A DNA stretch of 7,504 nt, taken from JAKEGK01 sp036507695. Its GTDB lineage: Bacteria > Pseudomonadota > Gammaproteobacteria > SZUA-152. The position numbers and the translations under genes are program-made. The notes below the pieces were generated by a model that made no database searches, was not told where the DNA came from, and saw nothing but the letters and a program-made list of their open reading frames with translations. The stretch is from assembly GCA_036507695.1 (NCBI GenBank), contig DATCIR010000259.1, positions 1-7,504 of the forward strand, in the 5' to 3' direction. This document shows, one piece after another, positions 1-5,867 of this stretch. Every line of letters begins with the position of its first letter. Position 1 is the stretch's first letter.

Positions 1-140
1 GGATGGATTTACTGGTATTGGATGGCGCTCACATCCTGGAGTCAACCGACTACTATGAACAGGATGGTCATTGGCGTAATTCCGGTCATCGAAAATCGGC
101 TCAAGCGCTGCGCAAGCTGATAGAACCGGCTGACAGTTGA
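1..140 (+). CDS. SGNH/GDSL-type hydrolase or acyltransferase, C-terminal end only (5' truncated by window)
   Basis: The reading frame starting at base 3 is open from the window edge to the TGA at 138-140 and gives 45 residues. It contains DGHWRNSGHRKSAQAL (codons 63-110). This matches the last conserved block of SGNH/GDSL hydrolases, where the catalytic Asp and His sit in a D-x(1-2)-H motif followed by N-x-x-G-H and an amphipathic helix. Here D is at 63-65 and H at 69-71. The catalytic Ser, Gly and Asn blocks lie upstream of the window and cannot be checked. Proteins of this family in polysaccharide clusters often transfer or remove acetyl groups, so a role in decorating the polymer is a reasonable inference. 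The stop is 41 bases before the Wzy-like gene and no terminator separates them, so the two are probably co-transcribed. The Met codon at 3-5 is internal to the gene and not its start. The family call rests on one motif. Confidence 0.6.
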   Translation, partial: MDLLVLDGAHILESTDYYEQDGHWRNSGHRKSAQALRKLIEPADS

Positions 141-181
141 ATATTTCTCGGGAAATAAGCCCGGCGTATTGAGAAAAAACA

Positions 182-1447
182 ATGGCTATTGTATTGGTAA
201 TCGTTTTCGTTGCCCTGATCCTGAAGGATACCAGTTATCTTGGCGACTCATATATTCTGAGAGGCGTCAGCCAGGGAATCGCATTGACGGCAGCTGCATA
301 CTGGCTCGCATTTAACGCGGATAAGGTAAACTGGTCCAAATATGCTTGGTTGCTGCTTTTCCTTTTTTCCATCAGCATAAGTGCATCTCAAAGTAACGAC
401 ATATTTTTCAGTGGCATGCAGGTTTTGTCCCTGATTGCCGCCTGCCTTTTATTTATAGCATACATCGAGAATGAGCCAACCGTAACCGGACGAATCAGAT
501 TGGTCGAAAACGTCATGCTCTCGTCTTGCGCGTTGATATGTGTAGCGAGTCTGTTGGCGATCAAGATCAAGCCGGATCTGGTTTATCATTTTGATGATTT
601 TGAGAATATTTATAGGTTTCGCGGATTCTTCAGCATGCCGGCAATGATGGGTGCGACCGCGAGTATTCTGTTTGGTGTTGCAATGTTCCGTAACGGCAGC
701 TGGTTGTACCGGATGCCGCTCATTCTAGTGGCCCTGGCAACATTATACATGACTTCGTCGCGCACTTACTGGATCGCTGCGCTTGGCGCCATGGTCATTG
801 TCGTTTGGTGGCGCAGCAGGAGCAAAAACCTCGTTGTGATAAGCATTACGATAGCGGCGGTAATCGGTTTGACCGCAATTCAGGCGGTCAATATTTCGGT
901 TTCGAAAAAAACCGCGGAAACCACCTTAAGAACCGATTCATTAGCAAATCTATCCGGTAGAACGCTGGCTTGGCAATACGCGTTTGAAAGTATCCAGCAA
1001 CGTCCGTTGTTGGGGTATGGTTTTGCAACCGGTGATCTGGCGTTTACCAAAGCAGAAAAAGCCACAAAATTGTCCCTTCATAACGGTTATGTTCAGGCTA
1101 TGATGGATGCCGGTATCCTGGGGGCCAGTTTTTATATCGCACTGATCGTTACCGCGATCTACAGAATATATAAAAGCCGGCAGGCGGATTTATCCGCGGG
1201 ATTTTATATCCTGTTGCTCCTGGCAATCGCAAACCTGGGTGAAAGCGTGATGTTTACCGCCGCGATGTATTTCAGTCTTTTAGCGTGGTTCTACGCGATA
1301 TTCGGGTTAAGTATAAAGGACGTGGAAGTTGCTGAACAGGTTAAGCCCGCCGATACCACTGCACATGCACCGGCGGTTTCCGCTAGCCTGGGTACGCGAA
1401 TTATTGGCAAGTCTTTTTTACACAAAAGATATTTTCCGAAACAGTGA
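182..1447 (+). CDS. O-antigen ligase/polymerase family membrane protein (Wzy/WaaL type)
   Basis: This 421-residue protein is mostly hydrophobic, with about ten predicted membrane segments from residue 1 to about 375, then a hydrophilic, basic tail (about 380-421). The family signature (Pfam Wzy_C, PF04932) is clear. It comprises TSSRTYW at 191-197, NLSGRTLAW at 256-264, RPLLGYG at 274-280 and SLHNGYVQAMMDAGILGA at 298-315. In this family the long periplasmic loop between the TSSR and HN motifs carries the functional Arg and His residues (candidates R194, R260, H300). The protein would polymerise lipid-linked repeat units or ligate the chain to an acceptor on the periplasmic side. The adjacent flippase favours a polymerase, but sequence alone does not separate Wzy from WaaL. 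An in-frame TGA at 170-172 excludes an earlier start. The ATG at 182 has only a weak upstream GAG at 171-173. The stop overlaps the next gene's start by 4 bases. Confidence 0.88.
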   Translation: MAIVLVIVFVALILKDTSYLGDSYILRGVSQGIALTAAAYWLAFNADKVNWSKYAWLLLFLFSISISASQSNDIFFSGMQVLSLIAACLLFIAYIENEPTVTGRIRLVENVMLSSCALICVASLLAIKIKPDLVYHFDDFENIYRFRGFFSMPAMMGATASILFGVAMFRNGSWLYRMPLILVALATLYMTSSRTYWIAALGAMVIVVWWRSRSKNLVVISITIAAVIGLTAIQAVNISVSKKTAETTLRTDSLANLSGRTLAWQYAFESIQQRPLLGYGFATGDLAFTKAEKATKLSLHNGYVQAMMDAGILGASFYIALIVTAIYRIYKSRQADLSAGFYILLLLAIANLGESVMFTAAMYFSLLAWFYAIFGLSIKDVEVAEQVKPADTTAHAPAVSASLGTRIIGKSFLHKRYFPKQ

Positions 1448-2706
1448 AACCATCGATTGCCGTAGTCACACAAGCCGTATGGTCAGGACTAAGTTTCCTG
1501 ACCGCGTTGCTGTTGGCCAGATATTTGAGTCTCGAAGATTTTGGCTGGTATGCCGTAGGGTTGGCCGCAAAGCAACTGGCGTTGATGGTGCTTGGCGCAT
1601 TGATATTGATTCCAGTAACGGTCTTGAGTGGTAGTGATAAATTTAATGCCCAACAAATCACTGATTTGTACAAAACGGTGTTTAAGCTGATGCAGTGCGC
1701 TTCGATTCTATTGCTCATAACAGGATGGCTTATCGGATTGATTTTTAATTTTCCTGGGCTTGCTTTCGCGGTGTTTATTGCCGGCTCACTGGTTGCCGAG
1801 TTGCACAGGAAGCTGAATTACATAAACCAGAACTACGGCAGGGATCTGGCAGGAGGTTTAATCAACCTCGTATTGATCATCGCCGGCCTCCTGGCAATGA
1901 ACAAATTCGGGGACTTGTCATTAACTTCCGTTTTTTACGTTTTTGGCGGCGTAAACATAATATGGGCCATGTCGATAAACCGGCCGCTGTGGTATGGCTT
2001 GCCAAAGCGATTTTCGGCCGCTGTGTTGTTGGATCTGTGGAGGATTGGTAAATGGGGGTTGGGCAGTAATACCGCCGGTTACATTTATAGCCGCGTAAGT
2101 ACTTACTATACATTGCTGTTGGTGGGTCCTTCAGGAGTTGCGGTGCTGGAACTCGGCAGGCAGATGGTAATGGTGGTACAGACGCTGACCCAGGGAATGG
2201 CGAATTACTGGCAACCCATTTTGGCCAGGTCGGCGCTGAATGACCCACTGCAAAAATTTTTAGATATGGTTTGGCGGACATCAATAAACCAGACCGCCAT
2301 TGGCGTGAGTATTATGGCCGTTATGTTGCTGGCGCTGCCATCGGTCTTACCAATACTGCTCGCCGGTAATGCGGAAGGTTACGTATCGTCAATTCCTATC
2401 GCGTGGGTCCTGGCCGGTGCGATGTTCTGTCAGTTACTCTGGCAACACCCCAGTTTTGCGGTCATTGCCTTGGGAAAACCGCAGTTTGGATTCCTTACAC
2501 GACTGGTATCGGCGGTGATTTTATTGCCGCTCGGCTATTTCCTTACACTTAATCACAACGTAATGGGGGCAGCGTGGAGCTGGACCTTGGGTGAGCTAAT
2601 TATACTCGTTATCACCCTGATTATGTTGCGCAAAGCGGTTAAAGCAAACCATGATGTCAGGACAAACTACGCAATCGCCCCGGATGCTGGAAGACATGCG
2701 AATTAA
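1444..2706 (+). CDS. Polysaccharide flippase, Wzx/RfbX (MVF/MATE-like) type
   Basis: This 420-residue integral membrane protein has about 12 hydrophobic segments spread over its full length, the usual size and layout for Wzx flippases. The N-terminal ALLLARYLSLEDFGWYAV (residues 21-38) is the typical 'A-R-x-L-s-x-e-x-F-G-x-Y' opening of the polysaccharide biosynthesis flippase family. Further supports are the central LGRQMVMVVQTL segment and the late ALGKPQF loop between helices. Its role would be to move the undecaprenyl-linked repeat unit across the inner membrane for the Wzy-like protein encoded just upstream. The start is a GTG whose last two bases and following A form the TGA of the upstream gene (GTGA). 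No Shine-Dalgarno is visible, so translational coupling is likely. The 3' end overlaps the next gene by 11 to 56 bases, depending on that gene's true start. The transported sugar cannot be inferred. Confidence 0.88.
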   Translation: MKPSIAVVTQAVWSGLSFLTALLLARYLSLEDFGWYAVGLAAKQLALMVLGALILIPVTVLSGSDKFNAQQITDLYKTVFKLMQCASILLLITGWLIGLIFNFPGLAFAVFIAGSLVAELHRKLNYINQNYGRDLAGGLINLVLIIAGLLAMNKFGDLSLTSVFYVFGGVNIIWAMSINRPLWYGLPKRFSAAVLLDLWRIGKWGLGSNTAGYIYSRVSTYYTLLLVGPSGVAVLELGRQMVMVVQTLTQGMANYWQPILARSALNDPLQKFLDMVWRTSINQTAIGVSIMAVMLLALPSVLPILLAGNAEGYVSSIPIAWVLAGAMFCQLLWQHPSFAVIALGKPQFGFLTRLVSAVILLPLGYFLTLNHNVMGAAWSWTLGELIILVITLIMLRKAVKANHDVRTNYAIAPDAGRHAN

Positions 2707-3466
2707 GTGGCGCGACGGCCTTATCGAAACTATTCAGTCTGGCGGCATAACCGGTGGAAATTGGGGAGCTGAAACCGCGGACCGCAAGTCATTTTTTACC
2801 CTGACCGATACCGCTTTTGGATGCCGCGTCACTGATATATCCAGCAATGCAACGGCGGCTGGTTTTGTGAGACGCATTCAAGCCGACATGGCGGAAGGTA
2901 AATGGACGCTTGATATTGAAACAAAGGCCGTGCAGGACAAGATTACTATAACTCAGCATTTAACCTGTGAGGAACCGTCGGTATTTCAGGACTATGTCAT
3001 GAGGTTCAAGTTTGACAAGGAATCTTTCGATCACGGCGTAATATCCGGCAAACAAATAATCCATAAAAATACCAATATTTGGTATCAATTTCCGGTCAGG
3101 CAAGCACGATTGTGTGGCAAACACGGTAGCGTAATATTCACTGTCATCGATTCCATAACCCAGGAAAAGTTTTCTCAACAGCTGTACATTCGGGATGAAC
3201 CCCGTTTCTGGATCGTCCATGCGCGCTTGATTCCTGCGGAACCGTGTGATCTGTATTGGATTAGGTGGACAAACCGGTGCTTCAGAATGTCACTGAGTGA
3301 TGGCTGGAGCCGCAGAATACTGGCTTGGAATTGGGCGAAAAAAAAATTATGGTTTCTCGCGGAGCGCCGTGGCGGTAAGCCGCAGTTACAAGCGCAAGGA
3401 TTGGCCGTGTTGCAACCGGGCCAGGTATTGAAGTTGTGCGTTGAGGTGAATTTTGCCTGTGAATGA
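2651..3466 (+). CDS. Unrecognised Trp-rich, probably beta-rich soluble protein of the polysaccharide cluster
   Basis: I do not recognise a family. The longest reading is 271 residues with no signal peptide and no membrane segment, so a cytoplasmic location is likely. Alternating polar/hydrophobic stretches (for example residues 85-102 and 159-181) and the ending LQPGQVLKLCVEVNF (255-269) suggest beta strands, perhaps a beta-sandwich. Six tryptophans fall within residues 203-234 (W203, W206, W219, W226, W228, W234), a density seen in sugar-binding surfaces, though this is only suggestive. The start is unsettled. ATG at 2651 overlaps the flippase gene by 56 bases without a Shine-Dalgarno. ATG codons at 2654, 2684 and 2696 are in frame, and the last (M16, 11-base overlap) would be more usual for an operon. 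The 3' end overlaps the next gene, suggesting that the two products act together. A run of nine A at 3338-3346 encodes KKK. It could be a carbohydrate-binding partner or a modifying enzyme subunit. Confidence 0.7.
   Translation: MMSGQTTQSPRMLEDMRIKWRDGLIETIQSGGITGGNWGAETADRKSFFTLTDTAFGCRVTDISSNATAAGFVRRIQADMAEGKWTLDIETKAVQDKITITQHLTCEEPSVFQDYVMRFKFDKESFDHGVISGKQIIHKNTNIWYQFPVRQARLCGKHGSVIFTVIDSITQEKFSQQLYIRDEPRFWIVHARLIPAEPCDLYWIRWTNRCFRMSLSDGWSRRILAWNWAKKKLWFLAERRGGKPQLQAQGLAVLQPGQVLKLCVEVNFACE
3338..3346 (+). repeat. Nine-A homopolymer tract inside the Trp-rich gene
   Basis: Nine consecutive A encode K230-K231-K232. Losing or gaining one A would shift the frame and reach a stop within a few dozen codons, removing the last part of the protein. 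Tracts of this length are known sites of replication or transcription slippage; no slippage is shown here. Confidence 0.9.
3443..3449 (+). promoter_or_regulatory. Strong Shine-Dalgarno (GAGGTGA) for the toroid-like gene, inside the preceding gene
   Basis: GAGGTGA is a 7-base complement to the 3' end of bacterial 16S rRNA. It lies within the last codons of the upstream gene, 3 bases before TTG 3453 and 9 bases before GTG 3459. It is the only strong ribosome binding site seen in the window; the other genes show weak sites or none. This suggests independent, efficient initiation of this gene in addition to coupling, and it supports a non-ATG start here. Confidence 0.65.
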
Positions 3467-5048
3467 GAGTCAGCAATTGAAGCGGGATATAATCGCCGAT
3501 TTGACAAACAGCGGCAGCCGGGTGGCGGCGTTCCTGGCGCAAAAACAACTGCCGGATGGGGATTATCCTGCCAGGAATTTTTATGGCAAGGCGTATAGCG
3601 CGCTGTTGTGGGGATTATGCGCAGAAAATTATGACCGCAATATTGAAAACGCATTGACTAATATGCGGCGGGAGACAGTTGCAGGACTTCCGAAAAATTA
3701 TCACTTTGAATTCAACCGCTTTGCAATTTATAAATTAAGGCAAACAACAAATCACAATTCTTACTGTTATCCGGAGCTCAAGCAGTTCAAAGGTACGAGA
3801 GTCGCGAACTGGATGCTGCTGCGCGTCAACTGCCGATATCTGTCCGGCGGCATTTTAGACCGAATTATTGCAAGAATTGAGTTATCCATTGTAAAAAAAT
3901 ATTTTACGAAAGCATCCGGGCTGATTGAGGATCAGCGCGGCGCCTATACCATGCAGTACCATGCGTTTTGCGCCGCGCTATTGGGTGAATTGCTGAATGG
4001 CCCGTTGAAAGGATCGGCGGGGATCAGCCGGTGGTTTGAAAGATCGCTCAATAGTTTTTATTCTTTTATTTTGCCGGGAGGACAGTGTAATTACCTTGGC
4101 AGAGGCAGCCTGCAAAGTTTCGGTTATGCTTCCGCGATATTGGCGCTTTCCCACGGCTACTCCCTGCTTGGCAATATTGACTATTTAATTAAGTTAAGAT
4201 CGATCCTGGATTATGTGCTTCGCCATCAACGCGATGATGGTTCTCTGCCATTAGTACTTTCTGGCGTTGAGGAAGGAAGTCCGGAGAATTTCAGTTTAGC
4301 GGATCCTGCTTACGCGGGATGGTGGAGCTACAACAATTATTATGACTACCTTCCGTTTACGGGCGCGTTATTATTGCTGTCGTGTAAAGTATTGGAGAAA
4401 GCCCGGGGAACAAGTGAAACCACGGTGCCGCCAAAATTAAACGGCGTCGGTAGGGGCCAGACAATCAGGAAAGTGGAAAAGGGTAACTACACAGCGGTGG
4501 TGTCATTGCCGAACAGGAAACTATGGGCGGCATCCATGCCGGTTCCCTATATAAGTCACGCCACTGACTACCCTTTGCCGTGTTATGGCGGGGAGCAACA
4601 ACAACGAAGCCTGTACAGCGCCCGGGGATTGCCGTTGCCTATTGTGGTAACGAAACAGGGGCAGGTCGGGTTTTCCGGGGCCAGATATAATTGGTGCAAG
4701 CCGCTTGAATTGTCCTTTCTTGGGGTAACCGGTGGTATCAAACATCGCCGCGATTTTGAATATAATGCGGATAGCATCAACATGCTGGATACATTGGAGT
4801 GGTCCAACGGCGTTGAAATAAAGCATGTCTTTCTGCCGCGCATATTGTTAGCTAAAACGCGGGTGCGTGAAGTAATTGATAACCGGATAGTGCTTAAGGG
4901 CCTTGTTATCGAATTTGACGCGGCCGTTTCATGGGACGATGAAGATTATTGCTCTCCCAACGGAGTTCTAATGTCTTATTATGTCAAAATAATTCCATCA
5001 GCCGGTAATAGAGTAACCAGTTCCGTTAACATTAAATTTGCGCCATGA
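3453..5048 (+). CDS. Unrecognised two-part protein: alpha/alpha-toroid-like N-terminal part plus beta-rich C-terminal part (lyase-like layout)
   Basis: This 531-residue protein has no signal peptide. Residues about 10-318 look helical with recurring glycine/aspartate loops: LPDGDYPARNFYGKAYSAL (33-51), EDQRGAYTMQYHAF (159-172), LPGGQCNYLGRGSLQSFGYA (207-226) and HQRDDGSL (258-265). This pattern is typical of alpha/alpha toroids. Residues about 335-531 look beta-rich. Toroid plus beta-sandwich is the layout of heparinase II/III and related polysaccharide lyases, and also of some glycosidases and epimerases. Candidate active-site residues are N82-Y83-H84, N100-H101-N102 and Y169-H170, but I cannot match a defined family. 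Lacking a signal peptide, it may act on precursors inside the cell. The start is TTG 3453 or GTG 3459; a strong GAGGTGA at 3443-3449 fits either. It overlaps the genes on both sides, the downstream one by ATGA. Confidence 0.72.
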   Translation: MPVNESQQLKRDIIADLTNSGSRVAAFLAQKQLPDGDYPARNFYGKAYSALLWGLCAENYDRNIENALTNMRRETVAGLPKNYHFEFNRFAIYKLRQTTNHNSYCYPELKQFKGTRVANWMLLRVNCRYLSGGILDRIIARIELSIVKKYFTKASGLIEDQRGAYTMQYHAFCAALLGELLNGPLKGSAGISRWFERSLNSFYSFILPGGQCNYLGRGSLQSFGYASAILALSHGYSLLGNIDYLIKLRSILDYVLRHQRDDGSLPLVLSGVEEGSPENFSLADPAYAGWWSYNNYYDYLPFTGALLLLSCKVLEKARGTSETTVPPKLNGVGRGQTIRKVEKGNYTAVVSLPNRKLWAASMPVPYISHATDYPLPCYGGEQQQRSLYSARGLPLPIVVTKQGQVGFSGARYNWCKPLELSFLGVTGGIKHRRDFEYNADSINMLDTLEWSNGVEIKHVFLPRILLAKTRVREVIDNRIVLKGLVIEFDAAVSWDDEDYCSPNGVLMSYYVKIIPSAGNRVTSSVNIKFAP

Positions 5049-5848
5049 TCGCTAAAGTTTCGATTGTCATAACAGCCTATAATGCCGAGCGATATATCGG
5101 TGCTTCGGTCAATGCGGCGCTTGCGCAACGCTATCCCAATTATGAAGTGCTGGTGGTGGACGATGGTTCCACGGACAATACAGAACAAATATGCCGTAGT
5201 TTCCGCGATGCAAAATTAAACTTTTACAAATTTGACAGAATTGGACGCTCCAGGGCGTTGAATGAGGGTATCAGGCGGGCAGGCGGGGAGTTTATCGCAA
5301 TTAACGATGCTGATGATATTAGTTTGCCGGGACGGCTTCAATGCGCCGTAGATTTTTTCAAAGCCAATCCGTCGACTGTACTGCTGGGGACAGGCTATAT
5401 CGAGTCACCGGTATTTCATGAAAATATACCGGACAAGTTATTGCTGTATAGCGGGGTGGGCTTCCCCACCTGGATAGACGATAAGCGGGTCTATCGCAAC
5501 AATCCCTATATTCACTCAACGGTGGTGTTTTCCAAGCACGTTTGGCAACAGGCAGGTGGGTATGATGAGTCCCTTCCCATGTGTGTTGACTATGATTTTT
5601 TTTTGAGAGCGAAGCGTTTTGGTAAGTTTGCGTATTTACCGCAACAGACATTATTATATTATACAAATCCGCAGTCTTACTTTAAGAAAAAATCTTACAA
5701 TGAATATCTGCAAACAAACCTGCATATACGAAAACGGGCGCGCAATGAATTGAAGCTGCCGCTTTGGGCAAGTGTTATGGATTTTGTTCAGTACTATCAG
5801 TATGCGCGAATGGTAGCGAAAAACTTTCTGAGCCGCAACTGCAACTGA
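5045..5848 (+). CDS. Family 2 glycosyltransferase (GT-A fold)
   Basis: This 267-residue cytoplasmic glycosyltransferase is of normal length for a single-domain GT2 enzyme. The N-terminal SIVITAYNAERYIGASVNAA (residues 6-25), VVDDGSTDNT (37-46) and INDADD (86-91) are the nucleotide-binding and metal-binding motifs of the GT-A fold, with D39, D40, D88 and D90 as likely nucleotide-sugar/Mn ligands. IHSTVVF with GGYDE (156-175) and VDYDFFLRAKRFG (181-193) form the acceptor-side block. D182 or D184 stands where GT2 enzymes usually carry the catalytic base. It would transfer an activated sugar, with inversion, to the growing lipid-linked repeat unit; the donor and acceptor are not predictable. The ATG overlaps the upstream TGA (ATGA) without a Shine-Dalgarno, pointing to translational coupling. 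The FF codons of the acceptor block lie in a nine-T tract. A 19-base gap separates it from the next glycosyltransferase gene. Confidence 0.92.
   Translation: MIAKVSIVITAYNAERYIGASVNAALAQRYPNYEVLVVDDGSTDNTEQICRSFRDAKLNFYKFDRIGRSRALNEGIRRAGGEFIAINDADDISLPGRLQCAVDFFKANPSTVLLGTGYIESPVFHENIPDKLLLYSGVGFPTWIDDKRVYRNNPYIHSTVVFSKHVWQQAGGYDESLPMCVDYDFFLRAKRFGKFAYLPQQTLLYYTNPQSYFKKKSYNEYLQTNLHIRKRARNELKLPLWASVMDFVQYYQYARMVAKNFLSRNCN
5454..5471 (+). other. GC-rich hairpin inside the GT2 gene
   Basis: GGTGGG at 5455-5460 pairs perfectly with CCCACC at 5465-5470 around a CTTC loop, and 5454/5471 adds a G-U pair in RNA. No T-run follows, so it is not an intrinsic terminator. It may be chance or a local translation or transcription pause. 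Confidence 0.3.
5596..5604 (+). repeat. Nine-T homopolymer tract inside the GT2 gene
   Basis: Nine consecutive T span the D184-F-F-L codons, next to the presumed catalytic block. Loss of one T creates TGA directly after the run. Gain of one T reaches TAA six codons later. Either change would remove about 80 residues. Confidence 0.9.
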
Positions 5849-5867
5849 GTTATTAATATAGTTATCA

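Noticed and set aside
141..181. Possible terminator between the SGNH-type gene and the Wzy-like gene.
   Set aside because: The stem is only four G/C pairs and no T-run follows on the + strand.
1329..1718. Open frames on both strands across the junction of the Wzy-like and flippase genes.
   Set aside because: They overlap two well-supported membrane protein genes, show no recognisable domain, and have composition typical of out-of-frame translation.
1981..2025. An 11-base direct repeat, CGGCCGCTGTG, at 1981 and 2015.
   Set aside because: It is a single short pair within the flippase gene, encoding different peptide contexts in the same frame region, with no third copy or mobile-element signs. 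Probably chance.
1877..2284. A 135-codon open frame on the minus strand.
   Set aside because: It is opposite the flippase gene, with low-complexity, Pro/Arg-rich translation and no family features.
3175..3654. A 159-codon open frame on the minus strand.
   Set aside because: It lies opposite two + strand genes, is rich in Pro, Cys, His and Arg as expected of a shadow frame, and has no recognisable motif.
5849..5867. AT-rich gap before the GT4 gene as a possible promoter.
   Set aside because: There is a loose TAATAT element but no plausible -35 box at the right distance, and the gap is only 19 bases inside an operon.
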